A stretch of DNA of 64,000 nt from Nocardiopsis sp. JB363 (GCF_900143625.1 NZ_FRFF01000133.1:110729-174728); one strand, 5' to 3'; counted from the first letter of the stretch, positions 51,489 through 59,899 are shown. Notes: generated by a model from the sequence alone, not told the origin. Numbers and translations: made by a program.

Positions 51489-52367
51489 GTGACCGACGCA
51501 CACACCGCACTCCCCATCGCACAGCAGGCGGGCACGCTCTCGTTCGGCGATGACCTGCACGTCCATCGCCTGGGGTTCGGGGCGATGCGCCTCGTCGGAG
51601 AAGGCGTGTGGGGTCCGCCCCGCGACCGTGACGAAGCCCTGTCCGTGCTGCGCCGCGTCGTCGAACTGGGCATCGACTTCATCGACACCGCCGACTCCTA
51701 CGGGCCCCAGCTCGGCGAGCAGCTCATCAAGGACGCCCTGTACCCCTACCCCGATGACCTGGTCATCGGCACCAAGGCCGGGTTCGCCCGCACCGGCCCC
51801 TCCCAGTGGCACAAGCTGGGCCGCCCCGCCTACCTCAAGCAGCAGGTGGAGCTGAGCCTGCGCAACCTGGGCCTGGAGCGCATCGACCTGTTGCAGCTGC
51901 ACCGGATCGACCCCGAGGTGGCGCTGGCCGACCAGCTCGGCGCCTTGGTGGAGCTGCGAGAAGAGGGCAAGATCCGCCACATCGGGCTGAGCGAGGTGAG
52001 CGTGGACGAGCTCTCGGCGGCCCGCGCCATCACCCCGATCGTCTCGGTGCAGAACCAGTACGCCCCCTCCTTCCGCCAGTCCGAGGACGTGCTGGAACAG
52101 TGCGAGAAGGACGGCATCGCGTTCCTGCCCTGGGCGCCGGTCGGGAGCGGAGAGATGGCCTCACCCGACTCCCCGCTCGCCGCGATCGCCGCCGAACACG
52201 ACGTCAGCCCGGTGCAGCTGGCACTGTCCTGGCTGCTGCACCGCTCCCCCGTCATGCTGCCGATCCCGGGCACCTCGAAGGTGGCGCACCTGGAGGAGAA
52301 CACGGCGGCGGCCTCGGTACGACTCTCCGAGGACGAGGTCGAGCGGATCAGCCGCTTCCTGTCCTAG
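51489..52367 (+). CDS. aldo/keto reductase
   Basis: 292 residues from the GTG at 51489, which has GAAAGGGA upstream; the ATG at 51447 is less likely. TIM-barrel AKR: LGFGAMRLVG, FIDTADSYGPQLGEQL (Asp and Tyr), VIGTKAGFAR (Lys), DLLQLHRID (His), SVQNQYAPS and PIPGTSKVAHLEEN for NADPH. Reduces aldehydes or ketones; substrate unknown. Its stop overlaps the convergent vsr stop by 4 bp. Confidence 0.88.
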   Translation: MTDAHTALPIAQQAGTLSFGDDLHVHRLGFGAMRLVGEGVWGPPRDRDEALSVLRRVVELGIDFIDTADSYGPQLGEQLIKDALYPYPDDLVIGTKAGFARTGPSQWHKLGRPAYLKQQVELSLRNLGLERIDLLQLHRIDPEVALADQLGALVELREEGKIRHIGLSEVSVDELSAARAITPIVSVQNQYAPSFRQSEDVLEQCEKDGIAFLPWAPVGSGEMASPDSPLAAIAAEHDVSPVQLALSWLLHRSPVMLPIPGTSKVAHLEENTAAASVRLSEDEVERISRFLS

Positions 52368-52789
52368 CGCAAAGCACGGACCTCGGCGATCACGCGCGCG
52401 GCCGCGGCGTCGGGGTCCTCGTGCTCCCACACGCGCACCACCCGCCACCCCTGCTCGCTCAAACGGGCGTTGGTGTCGGCGTCGCGTGCCCGGTTGACGC
52501 GCACCTTCTCGGCCCAGTAGCCGGCGTTGGTGGCGGCCTTGGTGTGGTGCCGGGGACAACCGTGCCAAAAACAGCCGTCGACGAACACCGCCACCTTGAG
52601 CCGGGTGAACACCAGGTCGGCCGTGCGCCGAAGCCCCGGCAGGGGTCGCGCGCAGACGCGGTAGCGCAGCCCGGCCGCGTGTACTCTGCGGCGGATCGCC
52701 AACTCGGGCCGGGTGTCACGCCCCTTGTTGGACCGCATGCTCTTGCGGGTGCCCTCGTTCGCCGCCCGTGTCGGCCGTCGCGTGTCCAT
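52364..52789 (-). CDS. vsr: very short patch repair (Vsr) endonuclease
   Basis: 141 residues from the ATG at 52789. Vsr fold: MRSNKGRDTRPELAIRRRVH, ADLVFTRLKVAVFVDGCFWHGCP with the catalytic Asp, and VRVWEHEDPD. The Vsr nuclease nicks 5' of the T in T:G mismatches arising from deamination of 5-methylcytosine. It is divergent from the C5-methylase, the classic pairing, with only 55 bp between their starts. Confidence 0.92.
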   Translation of the reverse strand: MDTRRPTRAANEGTRKSMRSNKGRDTRPELAIRRRVHAAGLRYRVCARPLPGLRRTADLVFTRLKVAVFVDGCFWHGCPRHHTKAATNAGYWAEKVRVNRARDADTNARLSEQGWRVVRVWEHEDPDAAAARVIAEVRALR

Positions 52790-52844
52790 CGTCTCCGATC
52801 CTAGCGATTCGCCGAGGCGGGGTCCCTCCTCTATCTTGAGCCTC

Positions 52845-54056
52845 ATGCTCACGGACGACTCGATCACCATCGTCGACCTGTTCTCGGGGTGTGGCGGGCT
52901 CACCGCGGGCTTCCACTCCTACCGGGCACCAGGACACGACGCCTCCCCCTTCCGTACGGTGGGCGCGGTCGAGCACGACCTGGCGGCGGCCTCCACCTAC
53001 GCGGCCAACTTCGGCGAGCACACCGGCACCGAACGCATCCACGCCGGCGACATCGAGGCCTGGGATCCGGGTGTGGTCCAAGAGGACGTGGACGTCATCC
53101 TGGGCGGCCCACCCTGCCAGGGGTTCTCGGCGCTCAACAAGAAGAACCTGCTCAAGGACCAGGGCGACGCCCGCAACGTGCTCTGGCGCGAGTACGTGCG
53201 CGTGGTGCGGGCCCTGCGCCCCAAGGTGTTCGTGATCGAGAACGTGGCCCGGTTCCTGGACTCGGGAGAGTACGCGCTGCTGCGCGCCGAGACCGAGGAC
53301 CCCGGTGGGTTGCTGGGCGAATACGAACTGACCGAGGCCCGGGTGCTGAACGCGGCCGACTACGGGGTCCCCCAGGCCCGCCGTCGGGCCATCGTGCTGG
53401 CCACCCGACGCGACGTGCGCGCCGCCGCTCCGGAAGGGCTGGGCCTGGACTACCCCCGGCCCACGCACACCCGCCTGAAGCCCGGCGGCGCCCCGCTGTC
53501 GCCGTGGGAGACGGTCCAGTCGATCTTCGCCAAGACCCCGCGCGCGACCACCACGACCGAGTTGCCCGCGCGTCGCTGCGCACCGTTGGGGGTCGAACTT
53601 CCCGGGGCCTACCGGACCTTCGAACTGCATCTGGGGCGCACCCCCCGGCCCTTGTCCCGCCTGCGCTACGAGGCGATCCCGCCCGGTGGGAACCGCAACG
53701 ACCTGCCGCCGGAGCTGTCCACGCAGGCCTGGCTGCGGCACCGGAGCGGGACCGGGGACGTCATGGGTCGGCTGCGCACGGATCGCCCCTCGGTCACCAT
53801 CCGCACCGAGTTCTTCAAACCGGAGAAGGGGCGCTATCTGCACCCCAGCGAGCACCGACCCATCACGCACATGGAGGCCGCGCACATCCAGGGCTTCGAC
53901 GAGGACTTCCGTTGGTGCGGGAGCAAGCTGCAGATCGCCCGCCAGATCGGTAACGCCGTCCCGGTGGGCCTGGCCTCGGCGCTGGCCGGCCAGGTGTACC
54001 GGTACCTGGTGGGGGTGGGCGCGGTCGCCGACCCGTCGCGACGAACGGCGCCCTGA
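52845..54056 (+). CDS. dcm: DNA (cytosine-5)-methyltransferase
   Basis: 403 residues. A TATCTT box ends eight bases before the ATG at 52845, so the mRNA is probably leaderless. Motif I VDLFSGCGGLTAGF, motif IV GGPPCQGFSALNKKN (catalytic Cys), motif VI VFVIENVARF, motif VIII PQARRRAIVL, and motif X QIGNAVPVGLASALAG. The target recognition region (about 240-300) is specific, so the site is unknown. No restriction endonuclease gene is adjacent: an orphan or a Vsr-only pair. Confidence 0.93.
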   Translation: MLTDDSITIVDLFSGCGGLTAGFHSYRAPGHDASPFRTVGAVEHDLAAASTYAANFGEHTGTERIHAGDIEAWDPGVVQEDVDVILGGPPCQGFSALNKKNLLKDQGDARNVLWREYVRVVRALRPKVFVIENVARFLDSGEYALLRAETEDPGGLLGEYELTEARVLNAADYGVPQARRRAIVLATRRDVRAAAPEGLGLDYPRPTHTRLKPGGAPLSPWETVQSIFAKTPRATTTTELPARRCAPLGVELPGAYRTFELHLGRTPRPLSRLRYEAIPPGGNRNDLPPELSTQAWLRHRSGTGDVMGRLRTDRPSVTIRTEFFKPEKGRYLHPSEHRPITHMEAAHIQGFDEDFRWCGSKLQIARQIGNAVPVGLASALAGQVYRYLVGVGAVADPSRRTAP

Positions 54057-54076
54057 ACCGGCCCGACACGGCGAAG

Positions 54077-54101
54077 GGCCCGTCGGCCGTTCCGGCGGAC
54101 C
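54077..54101. terminator. terminator between dcm and the GNAT gene
   Basis: Stem GGCCCGTCGG / CCGGCGGACC with one mismatch and one wobble, 5-nt loop, between two convergent genes. Confidence 0.5.
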
Positions 54102-54121
54102 CCATGCCTGTGAAGGTGGGA

Positions 54122-54643
54122 CTATCCCGGCCGCAGGCGGAACACCTGAAGGCGCATGTTGTAGTACTTCTCGGTCTCGCCGACCCATTCCATGTCGAGT
54201 CTTCGAGCGACGGCGATGGCTCTTTCGTTCTTGGGCCGGGCGACCGCGAAGACCTCCTCGATGCCCTGCTCGAAGGCCCAGGCGATGATGGCCCGGCTGG
54301 CCTCGGTGGCGTACCCCTGGCCCCACACCTCCGGACGCAGGGCCCAGGTCAGTTCGAAGTCCTCCTCAAAGGGCGGGAGCAGTTTCAGTGACAGCCCTCC
54401 CACCAGTTCTCCGTCCTCCTTGCGCACGATCGCCCAGCGCCCGGCGGGTGGGATCAGGTTCGGTCCCGCCTCGATCCAGGCGTGGAGCACCGAGCGCATG
54501 GCGCTGTCATCGGTCACCGGTTGCCATTCCGGCGTCAGCCAGTGCGCGACCTCGTCGGCCCCGTACACCCGCAGGGCCGCCTCGGCATCGCCCAGCTCCC
54601 ACTCCCTGATCAGGAGTCGGTCGGTTGGCAGCTCAAGGCTCAT
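54122..54643 (-). CDS. GNAT acetyltransferase, RimJ/RimL-like
   Basis: 173 residues. Opening LELPTDRLLIREWELGDAEA, then GRWAIVRKEDGELVGGLSLKL and acetyl-CoA loop RPEVWGQGYATEASRAIIAWAF (Q-x-x-G-x-G/A type). The RimJ/RimL branch acetylates protein N-termini or antibiotics; substrate unknown. Confidence 0.88.
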   Translation of the reverse strand: MSLELPTDRLLIREWELGDAEAALRVYGADEVAHWLTPEWQPVTDDSAMRSVLHAWIEAGPNLIPPAGRWAIVRKEDGELVGGLSLKLLPPFEEDFELTWALRPEVWGQGYATEASRAIIAWAFEQGIEEVFAVARPKNERAIAVARRLDMEWVGETEKYYNMRLQVFRLRPG

Positions 54644-54691
54644 ACCACAACGTTAGCGCCCTACGAAGCACCGGCACAGGGGGGCTACCGC

Positions 54692-54781
54692 ATGAGTCCC
54701 GATCCCTTACTCCATGAGGCCTGGGCATTGACCGAAAAGGCCTGCTCCACCGGGGGATCCAACGACGGAAGCTTGACGTGA
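54692..54781 (+). pseudogene. 29-codon gene start ending at the junction of element 2
   Basis: ATG with a strong AGGGGGG nine bases upstream opens MSPDPLLHEAWALTEKACST and stops at a TGA (54779-54781) formed where the flank meets the inner hairpin arm of the TnpB element. The STGGSND stretch recalls short DUF397-type proteins, but that likeness is weak. I read it as the 5' stub of a gene broken by the insertion; no matching remainder is seen beyond the element's other end. Confidence 0.4.
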
Positions 54782-54838
54782 CCGTTCCTAAAGACGGAGC
54801 ATCAGTTGCACATGCTCGGCCCAGCGCCCCGAACGGTC
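54780..54838 (-). ncRNA. candidate omega-RNA scaffold hairpin, element 2
   Basis: Outer arms GACCGTTC (54838-54831) and GAACGGTC (54787-54780) pair over 8 bp and enclose the stop codon; inside, GAGCAT / ATGCTC forms a 6-bp helix. The outer arms match copy 1, while the inner helix differs in sequence but also pairs. A guide would be read from the flank beginning at about 54779. Confidence 0.45.
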
Positions 54839-56419
54839 TTGGGCGTTGTGGTCCACCGCGTTCTGTCCGCGCCTGGCCCCATCGGATCGTGTCCGTGGTC
54901 CGCATGCGCGAGGGCGGTCTCCCTCACGCCCCGGGCCACATGGTCCGGCCTGAACGGTCCGATGCCCCGCACCATCACTCCGGTGATGCGGGGGCGGTGC
55001 CATCCGACGCCGGATCGCGTGCCCCAGAGCGCGCCTACCGATCGCCACCGCAGCGGCGGCGTGTCGGGAAGTCCTTGGTTTCCTGCCGGTCAGCGGCCTC
55101 TGCCAGTGCTGGGCGCCCCACCTGGAGGTGTAGGCCGCATCCACAGCGATGACCGTGATACCGGTGGTATCGGCCATCGAGGTCAGCCGGGCGCGCAGCC
55201 TGGCGGTGGGCATCCCGGAGATGAGCTGCCGGAACCGCTTCCTGCGGCCGTGCTTCTCCCGACTCTTGGCGTCGGTGAAGTCCAGGTCCTCCACCGCGAT
55301 CGCTCGCACACCGCACCCGTGCGCCCAGCGCAACAACCGGGTCAAAGCGTGGCGGACCTGGGCGTCACGATGAGCAGCGGTGCCGGACAATCGGTAGTCG
55401 AACCGGCGCGGGTCCCCGATGGGGTTGCCATGGGTGTCCAGACGCCAGGCGGCCAGATGGTCGGCGTTCATATCCACCCCGATCACCCCTGGGGCCAGGG
55501 CGGCCCGAAGAGGGACCTGCGATGGCGCCGCGATCTGCCAGGAGGCGGTCAGGTACCAGCGTCCACGATCCACATCCAGGTGCACCCGGTAGGCCACCGC
55601 CCGGTTCGCCGCTACCCGCTCGGCCCACTCCCCGCCCCGGTGGGCTAAAACGGCCGTGCCCGAGAGCAGGTACCGGCCGTGCGGGGCATTCGCCCACCCG
55701 GCCAGCGGGGCCGGGAGTTTGATCGACACCTCACCTTGCGGGGTGACGCGGATCGTCTCGTTACCGAACCGCTTCCCCGTTTCCCCGTTGGCTTGGAGGA
55801 ACCAGCGGGCCGCTTGCCACCGCTCACGCCATGAGGACTCGCTCAAGCCAGCATCGGCAAGGTGGTGGCGTTTGCGGGCCAAGTGCTTACCGCCACGCAC
55901 CACGCGCACCACACCGGCCTCGAAGTCGTCCCGCACCACAGCCAGCCGGTCTTGAAGGGTGGCCAGGCGCCGTGACTTGGCGTGCCACTCCTGCCTGCTG
56001 CGGTAACCACCGGGCTTCTTCTTGGTGCCCTTGGTCCCGACCGGCAACGACAACCGGTGGCGGATCGTGGTGATCCCGGCTTCCACAGAGCGCAGGTGCG
56101 CCACCTGGCTACGCCGGGCCAGTGCCCATTGGTCGTGGGTGGCCTTGGTGATCGACCCCGCCCACCGCGAAGACGACTCCGGGGTCAGCGCCCGTTTACG
56201 CTCCGCCCACGACGCACTGTCGTGGCCCAGGTCATCGGCACAACGGGCCTTGAGATCGATAGCGGCCAACGAGCCCAAGTGTGCGCCGACCAACCGCAAC
56301 ACCTTCTCGTCCTGGGCGGTCAGGTGCTTGAGACGGGTGCGCACGGCCACACCGGTGGGCCCCGAAACCGGGTAGGGGTCGGCGATCGGTCGTAGACCTC
56401 GCTGGTCGGTGCCCACCAC
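54788..56419 (-). CDS. TnpB-like protein with RuvC-III Asp replaced by Ala (nuclease-dead candidate)
   Basis: About 543 residues from the GTG at 56419, aligned with the GTG of copy 1; the frame extends to 56503 but the shared upstream ATG is out of frame here. It matches copy 1 closely along its length. RuvC-I Asp (IGVDMNADHLAAW) and RuvC-II Glu (IAVEDLDF) are kept, but the third motif reads TSRHAAAAVAIGRR where copy 1 has TSGHDAASIAIGRR: Asp to Ala through a two-base codon change (GAT to GCC). The zinc ribbon is absent, as in copy 1. DNA cutting should be lost while RNA-guided binding may remain, as in TldR proteins (inference). Neighbour: the GH6 gene promoter 89 bp from the element's end. 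Confidence 0.78.
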   Translation of the reverse strand: MVGTDQRGLRPIADPYPVSGPTGVAVRTRLKHLTAQDEKVLRLVGAHLGSLAAIDLKARCADDLGHDSASWAERKRALTPESSSRWAGSITKATHDQWALARRSQVAHLRSVEAGITTIRHRLSLPVGTKGTKKKPGGYRSRQEWHAKSRRLATLQDRLAVVRDDFEAGVVRVVRGGKHLARKRHHLADAGLSESSWRERWQAARWFLQANGETGKRFGNETIRVTPQGEVSIKLPAPLAGWANAPHGRYLLSGTAVLAHRGGEWAERVAANRAVAYRVHLDVDRGRWYLTASWQIAAPSQVPLRAALAPGVIGVDMNADHLAAWRLDTHGNPIGDPRRFDYRLSGTAAHRDAQVRHALTRLLRWAHGCGVRAIAVEDLDFTDAKSREKHGRRKRFRQLISGMPTARLRARLTSMADTTGITVIAVDAAYTSRWGAQHWQRPLTGRKPRTSRHAAAAVAIGRRALGHAIRRRMAPPPHHRSDGAGHRTVQAGPCGPGREGDRPRACGPRTRSDGARRGQNAVDHNAQDRSGRWAEHVQLMLRL

Positions 56420-56689
56420 TGGCTTGCCACCCCCTACCCCTGGCCATGTTCGATCCCCCTGCTCGAACACCACGCTAGCCACCTCCAAGGGCGGGTGTGG
56501 CACGAACCGAGAAATTCCTCTGCCCGAGGCAAGGGGGCGGACCGGTCCCGACCCGGTGCCGAACCCTCTCGTCGGCGAACTGATTCGAGGTGTTCACTCA
56601 TGAACGTTCCCGCACACCCATGTGACCGCGCACACGAACAGATGAAACCCCCCTTCACACGGAGCGCGTCGGTCGTTAGGGTGCCAAAT

Positions 56690-56703
56690 TGGGAGCGCTC
56701 CCA
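56690..56703. promoter_or_regulatory. CebR/CelR operator
   Basis: TGGGAGCGCTCCCA, an exact match to the 14-bp palindrome bound by the cellobiose-responsive LacI-type repressors CebR (Streptomyces) and CelR (Thermobifida). It lies 39 bp before the GH6 start, just downstream of a TTAGGGT -10-like box. No cebR gene is in the window. Confidence 0.88.
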
Positions 56704-56741
56704 CCCCCCGAACTCCGACCCGCCAGGAGTGAAACGAGAAG

Positions 56742-57728
56742 ATGACGACATCACGCACGGCCCTAGGGGCCATGACCGCGATGACGCTGGGCCTGCTCGT
56801 CGCAGGCTGCGCCACCCCCGCACAGACCGTCTCCCACGCCGAAGAAGCCCCCGAGGCGACCCAGGACAGCGAATTTTACATCAACCCCGACACCGCGGCG
56901 GCCCAATGGGTGGCCGACAACCCCGACGACCCCAGGGCCGCGCTCATCGAGGAGCGCATCGCCGGCGTCGCCCAGGCGACCTGGTTCGCGAACTACGACC
57001 CCACCACCATCGAAGCCGAGGTGGACGCCCTGGCCTCGGCCGCCGAAGCCGACGGCACCGTACCGGTCATGGTCGTCTACAACGTCCCCGGCCGTGACTG
57101 CGGAAACCACAGCGACGGCGGCGCCCCCGACCACGAGTCCTACCGCTCCTGGATCGACTCCTTCGCCGCCGGCCTGGACGGTCGCCCCGCCACCATCGTG
57201 ATCGAACCCGACGCGCTCTCGCTCATGGGCACCTGCGAGGGCCAACCGCCCGCCGAGGTCATGGACTCCATCGCCTACGCCGGCGGCACCCTGCGGCAGG
57301 CCTCCGACCAGGCACGCGTCTACCTCGACATCGGCCACTCGGACTGGCACGCACCCGAGGACGTCGCCGAACTGCTGCACGGCGTCGACGCGGGCGAGAC
57401 CGCCCACGGCATCGCCACCAACACCTCCAACTACCGCACCACCGCCGACGAGGTCGCCTACGCCGAGGCCATCGTGGCCGCCAGCGGCCTGGACCTGACC
57501 GCGATCGTGGACACCAGCCGCAACGGCAACGGACCCGCCGACGACAGCGAGTGGTGCGACCCGCCCGGCCGCGCCCTGGGCACCGCGACCACCTCCGACA
57601 CCGGCAGCGCGGTCGTGGACGCCTTCGTATGGGTGAAGCTGCCCGGCGAGGCCGACGGGTGCGCGGGACCGGCCGGTTCCTTCATCCCCGACATCGCCCA
57701 CGAGCTGGCCGAGAACGCCGGCGGCTGA
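56742..57728 (+). CDS. GH6 endoglucanase lipoprotein (cellulase)
   Basis: 328 residues. Signal peptide with lipobox GLLVAGC (Cys-23), then a single GH6 catalytic domain: MVVYNVPGRDCGNHSDGG with the catalytic acid Asp, TIVIEPDALSL, VYLDIGHSDW, VDTSRNGNGP and AFVWVKLPGEADGCAG. No cellulose-binding module; anchored to the membrane by lipid, unlike the secreted Cel6A. It cleaves beta-1,4-glucan. A perfect CebR/CelR operator controls it, so induction by cellobiose is expected. Confidence 0.93.
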   Translation: MTTSRTALGAMTAMTLGLLVAGCATPAQTVSHAEEAPEATQDSEFYINPDTAAAQWVADNPDDPRAALIEERIAGVAQATWFANYDPTTIEAEVDALASAAEADGTVPVMVVYNVPGRDCGNHSDGGAPDHESYRSWIDSFAAGLDGRPATIVIEPDALSLMGTCEGQPPAEVMDSIAYAGGTLRQASDQARVYLDIGHSDWHAPEDVAELLHGVDAGETAHGIATNTSNYRTTADEVAYAEAIVAASGLDLTAIVDTSRNGNGPADDSEWCDPPGRALGTATTSDTGSAVVDAFVWVKLPGEADGCAGPAGSFIPDIAHELAENAGG

Positions 57729-57835
57729 CCGAACGCACGGCGGCCGGTTCCCGTCGTGACGAGCGAGTCCGCCGGACCCGAGAAGTTCGGGGTCCGGCGG
57801 ACTCCGCTTCCCATGACCGCAAGACACCAACGAAA

Positions 57836-57886
57836 ATTCTTTCGCATAGGCGACAATTTCTTGCAATGATGTGGGGGTTCTTTCAA
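57836..57886 (+). promoter_or_regulatory. direct-repeat operator region before GH13 gene
   Basis: Three similar motifs in an AT-rich stretch: ATTCTTTCGCA (57836-57846), ATTTCTTGCAA (57856-57866) and TTCTTTCAA (57878-57886), at about 20-bp spacing. Comparable TTGCAA/CTTTC elements are MalR-type sites in Streptomyces amylase promoters; the match is by eye and approximate. Confidence 0.4.
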
Positions 57887-57910
57887 CCGGTTTCGACGGA
57901 GTGTCCCCAC

Positions 57911-59749
57911 ATGCGGTTCAGCCACGACCCTCACCACGACGGCTCCCCCGACTTCGTGACCCCGAACGGGGGCCACGTCCACGTGCGGGTCCGGGTCCCC
58001 GGCGGCGCCGACGGGGTGTACGCACGCCTGGTGGAGGACGGCGAGGCCGTGCTGATCGAGGCCCGCCTGGAACACGAGGCCGACGGTGTGAGCTGGTACG
58101 GGGTGGATCTGCCCCGGCTGGAGGTGGTCACCACCTACCGGTTCGCCATCGTGCGCGATCGCCGCTACACCTGGCTGAACCAGGAGGGTCCGCACGACCA
58201 CGAGGTCACCGACGACGGCGACTTCCGGCTCCTGGACTCCCCCGCCCCACCCGCCTGGGTGCCGGCGACCACCGTTTACCAGATCTTCCCCGACCGCTTC
58301 GCCCGCGATGACGACTCCGTCGACTCCCCGGCCGACCACCCCGAGTGGGCCCTGCCCCGGGACTGGGACCACGAACCCGCCGGATCCGGCCTCCTGGCGT
58401 CCCGGGAGTTCTACGGCGGCACCCTGGAAGGCGTGCGCCGGCACCTGGACCACCTGGCCGACCTGGGCGCCGAAGTGGTGTACCTGACCCCCTTCTTCCC
58501 GGCCGGGTCCACCCACCGCTACGACGCCTCCTCCTTCGACGAGGTCGACCCCTGGCTGGGCGGCGACGCGGCACTGAGCGCCCTGGTGCGCGAGGCCCGC
58601 GCGCGCGGTATGCGGGTGATGGGCGACCTGACCACCAACCACACCGGCGACGAACACGAGTGGTTCCGCGCCGCCAAGGCCGACGCCGACTCGCCCGAGG
58701 CCGGTTTCTACTACTTCACCTCCCATCCCGAGGAGTACGTGAGCTGGCTGGGGGTGCGCTCCCTGCCCAAGCTCGACTACACCGACTCCGAGCTGCGCGA
58801 GCGCGTGTACGGAGCCGATGACTCGGTGCTGGTCTCACGCCTGGTCGGCGAGGACCCGCTGGACGGGTGGCGCATCGACGTGGCCAACATGACCGGTCGC
58901 CTGGGCGCGCTGGACCTCAACCACGAGGTGTCCGGCGAGATCGCCGCGCGTATGCGCGAGACCGCCCCGCAGGCCTGGTTGCTGGCCGAGCACTTCTACG
59001 ACGCCGGCCCCGACACCCGCCACGACGGCTGGCACGGGGTGATGAACTACGCCGGGTTCACCCGCCCGGTGTGGGCGTGGTTGAACACCGGGCCCGAGGG
59101 GGTGCGGTACGCGGCCACGCACACCTCCGCTCCGCTGCCCTCCAGCGGGGCCGCCGAGACGGTGCGGGCGCTGCGGGCGGCCAACGCGGGGCTGCCCTGG
59201 CGGGTGCGCACGCACAGCGTGAACGCGTTGAGCACCCACGACTCGGCGCGTTTTCGCACGGTGGTGGGCGACGCGGTGCGCCAGGCGGTGGGCGTGGCCG
59301 CCCAGGCCACCCTGCCGGGGGTTCCGTTCGTGTTCGCCGGTGACGAGATCGGGCTGCTGGGGCGCGACGGTGAGAACTCGCGGCGCACGATGCCCTGGCA
59401 TCGGACCCAGGACTGGGACACCGAGGTGCTGGCGGCCCACCGTCGACTGTTGGCGCTGCATCGGGAGCTGCCGGCGCTGCAATCGGGCGGTCTGCGCTGG
59501 TTGGACACCGGTGAGCACCACATGACGTTCCTGCGCACCCTGGGCGAGCAGGTGGTGTTGGTGCACCTGACGGACGGGGCGCACGAGGCGGTCACCTGCG
59601 CCCTGGGCGACCTGGACGCCCGGGACCTGAAGGTGGTCGAGAGCGGCGGCGGGGCCAAGGCCCGGCTGGAGGGCGAGGTGGCGCTGGAGGCCGACGGGCC
59701 CGGGTTCGTGGTGGCCGTGGGCACCGGCACCCTGCCCACCCCCGCCTGA
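57911..59749 (+). CDS. GH13 alpha-amylase-family enzyme (cyclomaltodextrinase/alpha-glucosidase type)
   Basis: 612 residues from the ATG at 57911. An N-terminal beta domain (HVHVRVRVPGGADGVYARLV) of neopullulanase type precedes the barrel: VYQIFPDRFARDD, AEVVYLTPFFPAGSTHRYD, GDLTTNHTGDEH, DGWRIDVANMTG (nucleophile Asp), AWLLAEHFYDA (acid Glu), ALSTHDSARFRT (third Asp). No signal peptide, so it works on imported maltodextrins in the cytoplasm. Repeat motifs upstream suggest maltose/MalR control. Confidence 0.88.
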   Translation: MRFSHDPHHDGSPDFVTPNGGHVHVRVRVPGGADGVYARLVEDGEAVLIEARLEHEADGVSWYGVDLPRLEVVTTYRFAIVRDRRYTWLNQEGPHDHEVTDDGDFRLLDSPAPPAWVPATTVYQIFPDRFARDDDSVDSPADHPEWALPRDWDHEPAGSGLLASREFYGGTLEGVRRHLDHLADLGAEVVYLTPFFPAGSTHRYDASSFDEVDPWLGGDAALSALVREARARGMRVMGDLTTNHTGDEHEWFRAAKADADSPEAGFYYFTSHPEEYVSWLGVRSLPKLDYTDSELRERVYGADDSVLVSRLVGEDPLDGWRIDVANMTGRLGALDLNHEVSGEIAARMRETAPQAWLLAEHFYDAGPDTRHDGWHGVMNYAGFTRPVWAWLNTGPEGVRYAATHTSAPLPSSGAAETVRALRAANAGLPWRVRTHSVNALSTHDSARFRTVVGDAVRQAVGVAAQATLPGVPFVFAGDEIGLLGRDGENSRRTMPWHRTQDWDTEVLAAHRRLLALHRELPALQSGGLRWLDTGEHHMTFLRTLGEQVVLVHLTDGAHEAVTCALGDLDARDLKVVESGGGAKARLEGEVALEADGPGFVVAVGTGTLPTPA

Positions 59750-59757
59750 TCACCTCG

Positions 59758-59787
59758 CCGCGCCACCCGCGTACGCGGGTGGCGCGG
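59758..59787. terminator. 30-bp perfect palindrome, bidirectional terminator
   Basis: Fifteen-base perfect symmetry centred between 59772 and 59773 (CGCGCCACCCGCG and its complement), between the convergent GH13 and sigma-factor genes. It is followed by TTATCCACA (59789-59797), a consensus DnaA box. Confidence 0.65.
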
Positions 59788-59788
59788 G

Positions 59789-59797
59789 TTATCCACA
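59789..59797 (+). other. isolated DnaA box
   Basis: TTATCCACA, an exact consensus DnaA box, directly after a terminator palindrome. A second one, TTGTCCACA on the minus strand, is at 61657-61665. Single boxes do not make an origin; they may be chance or DnaA-titrating sites. Confidence 0.35.
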
Positions 59798-59899
59798 GGG
59801 CGCACGCTCTGAGGTGGCGGGGCGGTGGGCGGGCGTGGTCTTCTCGATATCGGGGGGACTTCGACTCTCCTCCGCTTCGTCATGCCCACGCCTGGGACC

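Larger units (their letters stand above)
54780..56653 (-). mobile_element. TnpB-only IS200/IS605-like element, copy 2
   Basis: Inverted relative of the element at 6349-8238, about 1.87 kb. It starts (minus strand) at the G-run 56653-56648 followed by TTTCATCTGTTCGTG, shares about 200 bp of noncoding leader and the gene, and ends at hairpin arm GAACGGTC (54787-54780). No TnpA gene. Inserted between the GNAT gene and the promoter of the GH6 cellulase. Ends inferred by comparison of the two copies. Confidence 0.75.

Noticed and set aside
52364..54056. Complete restriction-modification system
   Set aside because: Vsr is a repair nuclease, not a restriction enzyme, and no restriction endonuclease gene is adjacent.
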